The position numbers were made by a program, and so were the translations under genes. Shown here in pieces: positions 20,893-30,190 of a DNA stretch of 64,000 bases. Each line of letters starts with the position of its first letter. The stretch's first letter is position 1. Below the pieces are notes generated by a model, which was not told the DNA's origin, made no database searches, and saw only the letters and a program-made list of their open reading frames with translations. Origin of the DNA: Acidimicrobiia bacterium (GTDB taxonomy: Bacteria > Actinomycetota > Acidimicrobiia > Spongiisociales > ZC4RG35); the NCBI GenBank assembly GCA_026002975.1, contig BPGJ01000004.1, positions 145,113 through 209,112 of the forward strand, written 5' to 3'.

Positions 20893-21785
20893 CAACCTGC
20901 CTCCCGGTAGAGCACCGAAGGAGCCTCCAGGAACACCCCCCGGTCGGGAACCGGTTCTCCCTCGGGGGAGAGGTCGAAGAACAGGGCGTCGATCAGCCGC
21001 ACCGGGCCGACCCGGGCGGCCGCGGCCAGGAAGGCCGGGCGGTCGAGCCGTTCGATCCGGGTCAGTCCGTCCTGGTCGACCAGCTCCACGTATTCGAACT
21101 GAAGGTGGGGGGCGGCCCCCCGCGCCGCGGCGACGATGGGCGCGGCTCGCCGTTCGCCGTGTTCCACCAGGTCGGCGGCGGCCATCAGCGCCCGGCTCAG
21201 CTCGAGGGCGGTCGGCCGGTGATCGGGTCCGAGGAACACGTTGCGGGAGGAGAGGGCGAGTCCGTCGGGTTCCCGCACCACCGGGTGGCCGACGATCTCC
21301 ACGGGGATGGAGAGGTCGACCACCAGTCTCTTCACCACTGCGAGCTGCTGGGCGTCTTTGCGGCCGAACACCGCCAGGTGGGGACGCAGCCCGGCGAGCA
21401 GCTTGGTCACGACGGTGGCCACCCCGTCGAAGTGGCCCGGCCGGTGAACCCCCTCCATCGTCTCGGTCAGGCCGGAGACCACCACCCGGGTGAACGGCTC
21501 GGTGGGGTACATCTCCTCCAGAGGCGGCACGAACAGGACATCGACCCCGACCTCGGCGGCGAGCCCGGCGTCCCGGTCGGGGTCCCGGGGATAGCGGGCC
21601 AGGTCGGCGGGGTCGTCGAACTGGAGGGGGTTGACGAACAAGGACACCATGAGGGTGTCACCCAGCTCCCTGCCCTTTTCCATGAGGCGGAGATGCCCCT
21701 CGTGGAAGTAGCCCATGGTGGGGACCAGCACCACCCGGCCGCGGGCCTCTTCCCGGGCCTCCCGGAAGGTGGTCACCACCTTCAT
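20892..21785 (-). CDS. panC: pantothenate synthetase
   Basis: ATP-dependent ligase joining pantoate and beta-alanine. It is a class I synthetase-like fold of 297 aa. The nucleotide-binding HIGH-like motif is VPTMGYFHEGHL, followed by VNPLQFDDPADLARYPR. Later landmarks are GVHRPGHFDGVATVVTKL, FGRKDAQQLAVVKR and ALSSRNVFL (KMSKS-like). It overlaps the upstream DUF2520 gene by 4 nt (ATGA) and the downstream coaX by one base, so the three are probably co-translated. Confidence 0.95.
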   Translation of the reverse strand: MKVVTTFREAREEARGRVVLVPTMGYFHEGHLRLMEKGRELGDTLMVSLFVNPLQFDDPADLARYPRDPDRDAGLAAEVGVDVLFVPPLEEMYPTEPFTRVVVSGLTETMEGVHRPGHFDGVATVVTKLLAGLRPHLAVFGRKDAQQLAVVKRLVVDLSIPVEIVGHPVVREPDGLALSSRNVFLGPDHRPTALELSRALMAAADLVEHGERRAAPIVAAARGAAPHLQFEYVELVDQDGLTRIERLDRPAFLAAAARVGPVRLIDALFFDLSPEGEPVPDRGVFLEAPSVLYREAG

Positions 21786-22582
21786 CCCAGCACCGCCTCG
21801 GCCTCGGCGGTCAGCCCCGCCAACCCGGCGGTGACTCTGACCAGCAGCCGGAACTGGTCTCCCACCCCCGCCCGATCGGCGGCCGCAACCTGGGCGGCCA
21901 CCGTCCCCCAGTCGCCCCGGGCGACAGGGCCGGTCAGGGCGGCTTCGGGTCCCAGCTCGAAGACGTTGTCGACGACAGTGCGGGTCAGAGGCGCCAACAC
22001 CTCGAAGTCGAGACCCGCGGTTCGGAACAAGGCGGCGGCCAGCCCGAGAGCGGCCACCACGAAGTTGGATCCGGCCGCCGCCGCGGCGTGATAGGCGGGT
22101 TTGGCGGCGTCGTCGAGGTGGAAGGGTTTCATCCCCAGGTCGCCGGCGAAGCGCTCCAAGGCGGCTGTGACGTCCCCGTCGGAACCGGTGACGCCGGCCC
22201 AGGCCCCCGCCAGGCTTCGGGCGCCCCTGACCGGGTCGGGGAGGGTCTGGAGGGGGTGAAACGACCCGTGGGGCACTCCCAGAGACGCCAGGTCGGAGAT
22301 GGGGCGGCTGCCCGACAGATGGACGGCCATCCCGACCCGGCCGATCCGTGAACCCAGACGTTCGGCCACCGGTCGGATCTGGTCGTCCCGCACCGCCACC
22401 ACCAGCAGGTCGCAGTCGGGGATGGGCTGGTCGACTCGGATCGAAGGGGCGGGAAACGGAACCCGGCCGGACGGGCCGGGAACCACCCCGGCCAGCCGAT
22501 ACCCGGCTTCCTGGGCGGCCAGAGCCACCGAGCCGCCGGCCCTGCCGGGGCCTACGACGACGAGGGTGCGGGGTTGGGCCAT
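21782..22582 (-). CDS. Rossmann-like and DUF2520 domain protein
   Basis: A 266-aa protein with an N-terminal NAD(P)-binding fold (TLVVVGPGRAGGSVALAA) and a C-terminal helical DUF2520-type domain (AYHAAAAAGSNFVVAALGL). Such proteins are commonly found just before panC and are often labelled F420- or NADP-dependent oxidoreductase-like. Their reaction is unknown to me. A ketopantoate-reductase-like role in the pantothenate pathway would fit the context, but I have no direct evidence. It overlaps panC by 4 nt. Confidence 0.78.
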   Translation of the reverse strand: MAQPRTLVVVGPGRAGGSVALAAQEAGYRLAGVVPGPSGRVPFPAPSIRVDQPIPDCDLLVVAVRDDQIRPVAERLGSRIGRVGMAVHLSGSRPISDLASLGVPHGSFHPLQTLPDPVRGARSLAGAWAGVTGSDGDVTAALERFAGDLGMKPFHLDDAAKPAYHAAAAAGSNFVVAALGLAAALFRTAGLDFEVLAPLTRTVVDNVFELGPEAALTGPVARGDWGTVAAQVAAADRAGVGDQFRLLVRVTAGLAGLTAEAEAVLG

Positions 22583-22629
22583 GGTTCCAGTCCTCCCGGG
22601 TACCGGACCGAGTAGGGAAGGCTACCCGC

Positions 22630-22965
22630 TCACCAGTCTTCGGCGTCGTCCTCCATCAGCTCGGCCCATCGGGCGTCGAGCTTGGCCTTCATGTCCCGAT
22701 AGGCGCGCCTTCTCTTCCAGAACTTGGTCTTCCACACCCGGAACCGCCTCTTGGGGGGAGGAGGAACCTCGGGCAGGTGGTCGACCACCGTCTTGGGTTT
22801 CACCTCGGGGAGGGGACCGACCTCGTCGGGATCGGTGACGGTGGTGAGGATCTGGCGGGTCTGGTGCCGAACCTTCCTATGGTCTCTGGCACGGTCCTCC
22901 GGGCTGGGTCGGTGGCGTTCGACTCCGGGGACCGGGATGCGGCGCTGTCGGGAACGGCGGGCCAT
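22630..22965 (-). CDS. small basic hypothetical protein
   Basis: A 111-aa charged protein with no recognised family. The first 35 residues are very basic (MARRSRQRRIPVPG). A Pro-rich middle (PEVPPPPKRRFRVWKT) leads to a predicted helical tail rich in K, R, W and E (FWKRRRAYRDMKAKLDARW), ending acidic (LMEDDAEDW). No membrane helix or signal peptide is seen. It lies in the minus-strand direction between folK and the DUF2520 gene, with 47 nt to the latter. Nucleic-acid binding is possible from the charge alone. Confidence 0.5.
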   Translation of the reverse strand: MARRSRQRRIPVPGVERHRPSPEDRARDHRKVRHQTRQILTTVTDPDEVGPLPEVKPKTVVDHLPEVPPPPKRRFRVWKTKFWKRRRAYRDMKAKLDARWAELMEDDAEDW

Positions 22966-23086
22966 GGAACCTCCTCACATCGGGGCGACTGGTCTCGGTC
23001 GGATCCCCCGTGGAGGGTCTCGTTCCCTCATCGGCTCCGACGTTATCAGCCCCGCGGTCGGCGTGCCCGGGCCGAAGGACCCTATG

Positions 23087-24043
23087 TCACCACACCCAGG
23101 GGAGGAACCGTCTCCGCACCCGCCGTCGGTATTCGAGGTAGCCGGGCACGTTGACTCCCAGAGCCGACTCCTCGGCCCGGGCCTTGGCGGCGAAGAACAC
23201 CGCCGCGGCGACCGCGGCGACCAGGGCGGGTTCGGAACCCACCAGCCACGCCGCTCCTCCCATGGCGAGGATCAGACCCCCGTAGATGGGATGTCGAACC
23301 AGCCGGTAGGGGCCGTGGGCGACCAGCGACGCTCCCGGTCGGGGTTGGGGCAAAGGCGTCAGGGCCGCCCCCAGGCTCCTCACCCCGGCAACGGCCAGCA
23401 CGGCTCCGGCCAGCAACACCAACCCTCCCGGTATCCACCGCCACCAGGGAGGAGGAAGGGAGGTGTCGGCGAGCAGCGCCACGACCCACACCGCGATCAG
23501 CACCGCCTGGGCCGCCACCCATCGGACGGCGGCCGACCCCAGATCGGGGGGTTCGTCGAGCCAGTCTCCCGAGAACCTCCGCACCCACGGTCTTCTGGGG
23601 AGGCCCTCCAACGCCCGACGGGCGGTGAGGCCGGGACCGACCGGCGCCTCCGGCCAGACCTCGACCAGAGGTGCGAGGACGAAGCGCCGCTCCCTCGCCC
23701 GGGGGTGGGGCACCTCCAGGTCGGGGAGGCTCAACCTGAGGTCCTCGTAGGCGATCAGGTCCAGGTCGAGGGTTCTGGGACCCCACCGTTCCTCCCGGGT
23801 GCGACCCTCCTCCTGCTCGACGTCGTGGAGGGCGACCAGCAGCTCGGCGGGTGCCAGAGGGGTGTCGAGGATCACCACCGCGTTCAGGTAGGGGTCCTGT
23901 CCGGCGGGTCCGACCGGTTCGGTTTCGTAGAGCCCGGATACGGCCTCCACCCGACCCAGCCGCCGGAGGCGGTCCACCGCCCGTCTGAGGTGGGCCAGGC
24001 GGTCCCCCAGGTTGGATCCGAGAGCGACCGCTGCTCTGCTCAC
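23087..24043 (-). CDS. folK: HPPK (FolK) fused to an isoprenylcysteine-methyltransferase-like membrane domain
   Basis: Residues 1 to about 150 are 6-hydroxymethyl-7,8-dihydropterin pyrophosphokinase: VALGSNLGDRLAHLR, LYETEPVGPAGQDPYLNAVV, ERWGPRTLDLDLIAYED and VPHPRARERRFVLAPL. About residues 165-318 are a separate unit with several hydrophobic helices and the ICMT/phospholipid-methyltransferase pattern HGPYRLVRHPIYGGLI, plus a terminal YRRRVRRRFLPWVW. The frame is continuous, so on this sequence it is one 318-aa fusion. Because neighbouring genes carry base errors, a lost stop between two genes cannot be excluded. It overlaps folB by 4 nt. Confidence 0.82.
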   Translation of the reverse strand: MSRAAVALGSNLGDRLAHLRRAVDRLRRLGRVEAVSGLYETEPVGPAGQDPYLNAVVILDTPLAPAELLVALHDVEQEEGRTREERWGPRTLDLDLIAYEDLRLSLPDLEVPHPRARERRFVLAPLVEVWPEAPVGPGLTARRALEGLPRRPWVRRFSGDWLDEPPDLGSAAVRWVAAQAVLIAVWVVALLADTSLPPPWWRWIPGGLVLLAGAVLAVAGVRSLGAALTPLPQPRPGASLVAHGPYRLVRHPIYGGLILAMGGAAWLVGSEPALVAAVAAAVFFAAKARAEESALGVNVPGYLEYRRRVRRRFLPWVW

Positions 24044-24399
24044 CTTCTTCGCCAGACGGTCACCGCCACGTCGTCGACCGGGGCCGGGGTGGGCGCCTCC
24101 GGTTTGTGGACCGTCACCTCGACGGCTTCGACCCTGGGGTGGGACAACACCACTTCGGCTACCCGTTCGGCGACCCGTTCGATCAGGTTCCAGCTCTCCC
24201 CGGTCACCGTCTGGACGACTTCGTCGATCATCCCGGCGTAGTCGACCGTGTGGTCGAGCCGGTCGCTGCGTCCCGCCGGGGACAGGTCGAGTTCGACCAC
24301 CAGGTCCACCACGAACGGCTGGGGGTGGATCTTCTCGGATGGGAGCCAGCCGTGGACCGCGTCGACCCGGATGCCTCGAACGACGATCCGGTCGGTCAC
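24040..24399 (-). CDS. folB: dihydroneopterin aldolase
   Basis: Folate pathway enzyme that cleaves 7,8-dihydroneopterin to 6-hydroxymethyl-dihydropterin, the substrate of FolK. It is a T-fold protein of 119 aa: RIVVRGIRVDAVHGWLPSE has the substrate-contact region, then LDHTVDYAGMI, NLIERVAERVAEVVL and VTVHKPEAPTP with the catalytic Lys. It overlaps folK downstream and the phosphatase-like gene upstream by 4 nt on each side, inside a tight folE-folP-x-folB-folK run. Confidence 0.93.
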   Translation of the reverse strand: MTDRIVVRGIRVDAVHGWLPSEKIHPQPFVVDLVVELDLSPAGRSDRLDHTVDYAGMIDEVVQTVTGESWNLIERVAERVAEVVLSHPRVEAVEVTVHKPEAPTPAPVDDVAVTVWRRR

Positions 24400-24878
24400 T
24401 GACGGGCGATCAGGGCTCGACCTTCGGGTCCGAGCGGCCGACCGAGGATCTCTTGGATCAGAGCGGAGGCCAACACCTCGTCCCTGACGAGACCCGTCCA
24501 GATCAGGTAGCCGCCCAGCAGGCCGCCCAGCAGGTCGTCGACGGTCTCCCGGTGGACCAGGACCCGGGCCCCGGGCCGGGACGTCTCTTCCCGGATGGTG
24601 CGGTAGAGGCGCTCCGCGTCGTCTGGTTCGGGCTGGTCGGGCATGGGGACCTGGAGAGCCTTGAGACCGGCCTGCCGGTAGGCGTGGAGGTTCTGGTTGC
24701 CCGACAGCAGCGACACCACGCAGGTGACCCCGGCTTCGTTGACCAGCCAGGTGATCTCCTCTTCCCGCCTCACCCGGCGATGCTGGATCCCCGACCCGCC
24801 GATCCGGTCGGACACGGCTAGACGGTCGGCTATCACCCAGCGGAAACCGCGCGGTTTCAACCCGACGATCATGGTCAC
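24396..24878 (-). CDS. dual-specificity-phosphatase-like protein lacking the catalytic cysteine, in folate operon
   Basis: A 160-aa protein with the outline of a tyrosine/dual-specificity phosphatase: an N-terminal strand WVIADRLAVSDRIGG, a helix EEEITWLVNEAGVTCVVSLL, the strand ALQVPMPDQPEPDD where the general-acid Asp sits, and then VLVHRETVDDLLGGLLGGYL where the P-loop HCxxGxxR should be. The P-loop Cys and Arg are absent, so phosphatase activity is unlikely. It overlaps both folP and folB by 4 nt, pointing to a link with folate synthesis. The assignment rests on overall pattern, so moderate certainty. Confidence 0.62.
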   Translation of the reverse strand: MTMIVGLKPRGFRWVIADRLAVSDRIGGSGIQHRRVRREEEITWLVNEAGVTCVVSLLSGNQNLHAYRQAGLKALQVPMPDQPEPDDAERLYRTIREETSRPGARVLVHRETVDDLLGGLLGGYLIWTGLVRDEVLASALIQEILGRPLGPEGRALIARQ

Positions 24879-25708
24879 GGTGCGGCCCGCACGATAGCTG
24901 CCGCCACGGCGGCTGCTTCCCGGGCCGCGGCCACGTCGTGGACCCGCACGGCGTGGGCGCCTCTCTCCACCGCCAACGCCACCGTCACCGCGGTGGCCAG
25001 GTCCCGGTCGGCCGGGTTCTCCCGCCCGGTGATCGCCCCGAGGAAGCTCTTGCGTGACGTGCCGACCAGCACCGGATATCCCAGCGCGACGATCGCGGGC
25101 AGGTCGCGGAGGAGAAGCAGGTTGTGTTCGGTGGTCTTACCGAACCCGATCCCCGGGTCGACGCAAACCGCTTCGGGATGGACGCCTTCGGCGACGGCTT
25201 CTTCGGCTCGGCGCCGGAGGAAGTCGGCGACCTCGGCCACCACGTCGGTGTAGACCGCCTGGCTCTGCATGGTGCGGGGGTCTCCTTTCATGTGCATCAC
25301 CACCACTCCGGCTCCCGACTCGGCGGCCAGGCGCCGCATCGCCGGGTCGGTCAGGCCGGACACGTCGTTGATCACCACGGCGCCCGCCTCCAGGGCGGCT
25401 TCCGCCACCTTCGGTTTGCGGGTGTCGATCGACACCCGGACACCCGAGGCGGCCAGCTCCCGGACGACCGGGATCACCCGCCGCAGCTCTTCGGCTTCGG
25501 GAACCGGCTCGGCTCCCGGGCGGGTCGACTCGCCTCCCACGTCGACCAGGTGGGCTCCCTCGTCGACCAGCCTCCTGGCGTGGGCCACCGCCTGGTCGGG
25601 ATCGAGGAAGCTGCCTCCGTCGGAGAACGAGTCGGGGGTGACGTTGACGATCCCCATCAGCACGGTCTCGTCGAGCGACAGGGAGCCGGTACGGATCCGC
25701 CAGTTCAC
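24875..25708 (-). CDS. folP: dihydropteroate synthase
   Basis: Condenses hydroxymethyl-dihydropterin pyrophosphate with p-aminobenzoate and is the sulfonamide target. It is a TIM barrel of 277 aa: [58 protein letters not shown] and [11 protein letters not shown] are all canonical pterin and pABA site motifs. The GTG at 25708 overlaps the folE stop (GTGA), which fixes the start; the open frame upstream is a folE shadow. Confidence 0.95.
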   Translation of the reverse strand: MNWRIRTGSLSLDETVLMGIVNVTPDSFSDGGSFLDPDQAVAHARRLVDEGAHLVDVGGESTRPGAEPVPEAEELRRVIPVVRELAASGVRVSIDTRKPKVAEAALEAGAVVINDVSGLTDPAMRRLAAESGAGVVVMHMKGDPRTMQSQAVYTDVVAEVADFLRRRAEEAVAEGVHPEAVCVDPGIGFGKTTEHNLLLLRDLPAIVALGYPVLVGTSRKSFLGAITGRENPADRDLATAVTVALAVERGAHAVRVHDVAAAREAAAVAAAIVRAAP

Positions 25709-26319
25709 TTGGTGCCGATCAGCAGCCTCATCCCCTCCTCCCGGGTGGAGGGGTTGTCCCGGAACAGTCCCCGAACCGCAGAGGTGATGGTCATCGCCCC
25801 CGGCTTGTTCACACCCCGCATCGACATGCACAGATGTTCGGCTTCGATCACCACCATCACCCCCTTCGGCTGGAGGGCCTTCTCCAGGGTGTCGGCGATC
25901 TGCACGGTGAGCCGTTCTTGCACCTGGAGGCGGCGGGAGTACGCGTCGACCAGACGGGCCAGCTTCGACAGCCCGGTGACGCATCCCCGATCGTCGGGGA
26001 TGTAGGCGACGTGGGCTCTTCCCAGGAACGGCACCAGGTGGTGTTCGCACAGCGAGTAGAGGGGGATGTCCCTCACCATGACGATCTCGTCGTAGGCGGT
26101 TTCGAACCTGACCTCGAGGAGAGACTCGGGATCGACCCGCATACCCCCGAGGACCTCGGCGTAGAGCCGGGCCACCCGCCGGGGGGTGTCTTTGAGGCCG
26201 TCCCGGTCGGGGTCCTCCCCCACCGCCACCAGGATCTTCCTGACCGCGTCGGCGATCGCCTCCAGGTCGACTTCCCTGGGGCGGGAGGGCGAAGACGGCC
26301 GGTGACCGTCCCCCGTCAT
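25705..26319 (-). CDS. folE: GTP cyclohydrolase I
   Basis: First folate step, converting GTP to dihydroneopterin triphosphate. 204 aa. Zinc-site residues are visible in [19 protein letters not shown] (Cys and His) and [12 protein letters not shown] (His-Cys). [19 protein letters not shown] is the family helix. The ATG at 26319 overlaps the ftsH stop and gives a normal length. The first 25 residues are a variable Pro/Ser-rich tail. It starts the folE-folP-x-folB-folK run behind ftsH, as in mycobacteria. Confidence 0.95.
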   Translation of the reverse strand: MTGDGHRPSSPSRPREVDLEAIADAVRKILVAVGEDPDRDGLKDTPRRVARLYAEVLGGMRVDPESLLEVRFETAYDEIVMVRDIPLYSLCEHHLVPFLGRAHVAYIPDDRGCVTGLSKLARLVDAYSRRLQVQERLTVQIADTLEKALQPKGVMVVIEAEHLCMSMRGVNKPGAMTITSAVRGLFRDNPSTREEGMRLLIGTK

Positions 26320-28244
26320 CAGCCCTCCGGTCGGCTCTGGTCGGCCTTCTGAGCTGCGGCCACTCCCCCGTTGGCGGCCCGGAACCCGGCGGGAGGACGG
26401 ATCCGGAACGATCCGCTGGCGGCATGCTCCCACTTGGGCACGTCGGCGAAGATCTCGGCCACCTCGTCGGGGCCCAGGCTCTCCTTGTCCAAGAGGGCGG
26501 CGACCATGCGTTCCATCGCGTCCCGGTGGGCTTCCAGGATCTGACGGGCTTCTTCGTGGGCGGCGTTGATCAACGCCCGAACCTCGTCGTCGATCGAGGC
26601 GGCCACTTCGTCGGAGTAGTCCTGGCTGCGGGTGTAGTCCCTACCCAGGAACACCTCGCCGGCCGGTTTGCCGTATTGGAGGGGTCCGAGCCGGTCGCTC
26701 ATCCCGTATTCCATCACCATGCGGCGGGCGATCTGGGTGGCTTTTTCGATGTCGTTGGCGGCGCCGGTGGTCGGATCGGCGTAGATGAGCTCCTCGGCGG
26801 TGCGCCCACCCAGCAGCATGGCGAGCTGGTCGACCAGCTCCGACCGTCTCACCAAGTACTTGTCGTGGGTGGGCAGTGCCAGGGTGTGGCCGAGCGACCG
26901 GCCACGGGCGACGATCGTCACCTTGTGCACCGGGTCGGCCATCGGCAACGCCCAGCCGACCAGGGCGTGGCCCGTTTCGTGGTAGGCGATCAGCCTCTTC
27001 TCCTCGTCGCTCATCACCCGGGACTTGCGTTCGGGTCCGGCTATCACCCGGTCGATGGCCTCCTCCAGCTCGTCCATCCCGATGGTGGCCTTCCGCCGTC
27101 GGGCCGCCAGCAGGGCGGCTTCGTTGATCAGGTTGGCCAGGTCGGCGCCGGTGAACCCCGGCGTGCGGCGGGCCAGCACCTCGAGGTCGATCTCGGGGGC
27201 GAGGGGTTTGCCCCGGGCGTGCACCTGGAGGATGGCTTTGCGTCCTTCGATGTCGGGGGCGTCGACCACGATCTGACGGTCGAACCGGCCGGGTCGGAGC
27301 AGCGCCGGGTCGAGGATGTCGGGCCGGTTGGTGGCGGCCATGACGATCACCCCGGTGTTGCCCTCGAACCCGTCGAGCTCCACCAGGAGCTGGTTGAGGG
27401 TCTGTTCCCGTTCGTCGTGCCCACCGCCGAGACCGGCGCCCCGGTGACGTCCCACCGCGTCGATCTCGTCGATGAACACGATGGCCGGGGCGTTCTGTTT
27501 GGCCTGTTCGAACAGGTCCCTCACCCGGCTGGCACCCACCCCGACGAACATCTCCACGAAGTCGGAGCCCGAGATCGACAGGAACGGCACCCCGGCCTCT
27601 CCGGCCACCGCCCGGGCCAGGAGCGTCTTGCCGGTGCCGGGCGGCCCGAACAGCAACACCCCCTTGGGGATCTTGGCTCCGATCGCCCGGTACCGGTCGG
27701 GGTTCTGCAGGAAGTCCTTGATCTCCTGCAGCTCTTCTATCGCCTCTTCCAGACCGGCCACGTCGGCGAAGGTGACCTTGGGTTGGTCTTTCGAGACCGT
27801 CTTGGCTTTGGCCTTGCCGAACTGCATGACCCGGTTGCCCGACCCCTGCATCTGCATGAAGATGAACACCATGAACCCGACCAGGAACAGCCAGGGGAGG
27901 ATCGAGATGAGCACCTCCCAGAAGCCGGGCGGTTCGGCGTCGGTGGTGAGGGACACCCCGGCGTCGAGTACTGCCTGGGTGAGTTCGCCTTCGAACCCCT
28001 CCGGGTAGCGGACCATGAAGTCGAAGCCGGTGGGGTTGGTGGAGTCGACGTATTTCCCTTGGGCCCGTTTGGACCGGGTGAACAGGGTCACCGAGGCGAT
28101 CTCCCCATCTTCGAGCTGCTGCTGGAACTCGGTGAGGGAGATCTCGGCAGGTGCGGCGATCTCGTCGAACCATCGTTGGGCGACGAGAGCCAGGACCACG
28201 AAGACCAGGCCGTAGACGAGAAGGGTGCGGAACGTTCGGTTCAA
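26319..28244 (-). CDS. ftsH: ATP-dependent zinc metalloprotease FtsH
   Basis: Membrane AAA protease of 641 aa that degrades misfolded and regulatory membrane proteins. There is one N-terminal helix ([16 protein letters not shown]), a periplasmic domain, and a second helix near residue 110 ([15 protein letters not shown]). The AAA module has [33 protein letters not shown] and the second region of homology RPGRFDRQI. The zinc site is [11 protein letters not shown], with the third ligand Asp in the following helical domain. Gene order hpt-ftsH-folE is conserved in Actinobacteria. Confidence 0.96.
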   Translation of the reverse strand: MNRTFRTLLVYGLVFVVLALVAQRWFDEIAAPAEISLTEFQQQLEDGEIASVTLFTRSKRAQGKYVDSTNPTGFDFMVRYPEGFEGELTQAVLDAGVSLTTDAEPPGFWEVLISILPWLFLVGFMVFIFMQMQGSGNRVMQFGKAKAKTVSKDQPKVTFADVAGLEEAIEELQEIKDFLQNPDRYRAIGAKIPKGVLLFGPPGTGKTLLARAVAGEAGVPFLSISGSDFVEMFVGVGASRVRDLFEQAKQNAPAIVFIDEIDAVGRHRGAGLGGGHDEREQTLNQLLVELDGFEGNTGVIVMAATNRPDILDPALLRPGRFDRQIVVDAPDIEGRKAILQVHARGKPLAPEIDLEVLARRTPGFTGADLANLINEAALLAARRRKATIGMDELEEAIDRVIAGPERKSRVMSDEEKRLIAYHETGHALVGWALPMADPVHKVTIVARGRSLGHTLALPTHDKYLVRRSELVDQLAMLLGGRTAEELIYADPTTGAANDIEKATQIARRMVMEYGMSDRLGPLQYGKPAGEVFLGRDYTRSQDYSDEVAASIDDEVRALINAAHEEARQILEAHRDAMERMVAALLDKESLGPDEVAEIFADVPKWEHAASGSFRIRPPAGFRAANGGVAAAQKADQSRPEG

Positions 28245-28361
28245 GTCGTTTCTCCGGGGTTTTTCTGGTGACGGCCCGGGCCGTCGCCCTCATGCTACGA
28301 GGGGATCCCGGCTATGGGAACTCCGGGGACGGCCTCCACCCTACCCAGATGCGGCGGGTCT

Positions 28362-28880
28362 TCAGTCTTCGATGACCCCGACGAAGGGCAGGTTCCGGTA
28401 CTTTCCGGCGTAGTCGAGTCCGTACCCGACGACGAACTCGGGGCCGATCCGGAACCCGATGTACTTGACGTCGAGGGGGACCCGCTGGATTCCCTCCTTG
28501 ACCAGCAGCGCAGCCACCTCCAGCGACGCCGGTTTCCTCACCTTGAGGCTCTTCATCAGGTAGTTGAGGGTGAGGCCCGAGTCGATGATGTCCTCGACGA
28601 TCAGCACGTCCCGGCCGGCGATCTCCTGATCCAGGTCCTTGAGGATCCGCACCACCCCCGAGGTCTGGGTGGACGCACCGTAGGAGGACACCGCCATGAA
28701 GTCGAACTCCACCGGGAGGTCGATGTGACGGGCCAGGTCGGCCATCACCATGAACGCCCCTTTGAGGACCCCCACCACCAGCAGATCCTTGCCCTGGTAG
28801 TCGGCGGTGATCTGCCGACCCATCTCGGCCAGCTTCTCGGCGATCTGCTCGGCGGTGATCAGGGTGCGGACGTTCGCCAC
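28362..28880 (-). CDS. hpt: hypoxanthine phosphoribosyltransferase
   Basis: Purine salvage enzyme making IMP or GMP from the base and PRPP. 172 aa. The PRPP loop is VLIVEDIIDSGLTLNYL, the flexible loop region is VSSYGASTQTSG, and the purine-contact segment is VDVKYIGF-like (PLDVKYIGFRIGPEFVVGYGLDY). The GTG at 28880 has AGGAGAG before it and gives the family's N-terminus; the longer open frame is a tilS shadow. Its start lies inside the tilS 3' end (22 nt overlap). Confidence 0.94.
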   Translation of the reverse strand: MANVRTLITAEQIAEKLAEMGRQITADYQGKDLLVVGVLKGAFMVMADLARHIDLPVEFDFMAVSSYGASTQTSGVVRILKDLDQEIAGRDVLIVEDIIDSGLTLNYLMKSLKVRKPASLEVAALLVKEGIQRVPLDVKYIGFRIGPEFVVGYGLDYAGKYRNLPFVGVIED

Positions 28881-30190
28881 TCGCTCTCCTCGAAGGCCAC
28901 GGCCGAAAAGTAGCCGTCTCCCCCGCCGGGCCGCCAAACCGCCCTCCTCACACCTGGGATCCACACCACCTGACCGTCGATCTCCACCACCGGCCAGCCG
29001 GGTCGCTCCCCAGAGGGGATCCCCGCCTCGGCCAGGGCTTCGGACACCGGTTTGGTACCGGCACCGATCCCGATCCGGTCGTCGGGTCGGGCGGCCCGCA
29101 CCACCGCGGTCACGTCCCGCCGATGGGGGGCCACCAGCCGATGCCGCCCGAAGGGAACCAGATCCGGCTGCGCGGTGAGTTCCACTTCGACCCGCCACCT
29201 ACCCCAGACGGTCACCCCGGGGATGGCCAGCGGGACGGGCGGCGGAGCCGGGGCGGGTCCGCCGGCGGCCAGCACCAGGTGCACCCCCTCTTTGGAGGCC
29301 ACCACCCCTTCGGGGAGGTCGACCCGGGTCTTCTTCCCGTGGGCGACGTCGAGGATCGCTTCGACGGTGTCCCGTCCGGGCGGATGGTGGTCCCTGAGCA
29401 ACTTCCAAGCCCGCCGAACCACCCGGGCCGCCACCGCCGCCGGTGCCGCCCGCAGCTCACCCACCGGGATCCGGACCCGGCCGGGAGCCTGCTCGATCCG
29501 GATGCGGCCGGCGGCGTCCTCCAGCACCTCCAGCTCCGCCGACGCCACCTCGGCGGTGCGTACCAGCCCGTCCACCACCCCGGGGCCGTAGGCGTCGGCC
29601 AATACCCGAAGTACCCGGTGACGGATCCGGGACCGGAGGTGTGTGTCCTCCCGGTTGGTGGGGTCGTCCCTCCAGGGCAGCCCGGCGAGGGTGGCCAGCT
29701 CCCGGGTTTGGGAGCGGGAAACGGCGAGGAGGGGACGGGCGAATGGCGGCCGCCGGCGGGGGATGCCGGCCAGACCGTCGAGCCCGGAGCCCCGCAGCAG
29801 GTGGTGCAGCACGGTTTCGGCCTGGTCGTCGCGGGTGTGGCCGGTGCACAGCCACTCCCCCGGCCCGACGACCCGGCGGAACACGGCGTATCGGACTCGC
29901 CGGGCCTGACCCTCCCAGGAGGCTCCGGGGGGAACGGTCACCTTCTCCACCACCAGTTCGACGCCCAGGCGTCGGGCGATCGTGCGGGCGGCCCGCTCCA
30001 TCACGTCGGAGGTGGGCAGCCCGTGATGGACGTGGACCGCCCGCACGTCCCGTCCGGCGTGGACCGCCACCCAGCCGAGGGCCGCCGAGTCGGCCCCTCC
30101 CGACAGGGCCACCCAGAGGGGCCCGTCGGGGAGGTCGGCCGCCGAGGTCACCTGTTCGGCCAGTCGGCTCAGCCGACGCGACGCAGCCAC
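28859..30190 (-). CDS. tilS: tRNA(Ile)-lysidine synthase
   Basis: Makes lysidine at the wobble base of tRNA-Ile(CAU). It has an N-type ATP-pyrophosphatase fold of 443 aa with PP-loop ALSGGADSAALGWV. Further motifs are HVHHGL, CTGHTRDDQAETVLHHLLRG, GIPRRRPPFARPLL and DDPTNREDTHLRSRIRH. The C-terminal TilS domain (ARPDDRIGIGAGTKPVSEAL) binds tRNA. The GTG at 30190, inside the end of the DUF2342 gene, gives a normal N-terminus. tilS-hpt-ftsH is a conserved set. Confidence 0.94.
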   Translation of the reverse strand: MAASRRLSRLAEQVTSAADLPDGPLWVALSGGADSAALGWVAVHAGRDVRAVHVHHGLPTSDVMERAARTIARRLGVELVVEKVTVPPGASWEGQARRVRYAVFRRVVGPGEWLCTGHTRDDQAETVLHHLLRGSGLDGLAGIPRRRPPFARPLLAVSRSQTRELATLAGLPWRDDPTNREDTHLRSRIRHRVLRVLADAYGPGVVDGLVRTAEVASAELEVLEDAAGRIRIEQAPGRVRIPVGELRAAPAAVAARVVRRAWKLLRDHHPPGRDTVEAILDVAHGKKTRVDLPEGVVASKEGVHLVLAAGGPAPAPPPVPLAIPGVTVWGRWRVEVELTAQPDLVPFGRHRLVAPHRRDVTAVVRAARPDDRIGIGAGTKPVSEALAEAGIPSGERPGWPVVEIDGQVVWIPGVRRAVWRPGGGDGYFSAVAFEESEWRTSAP

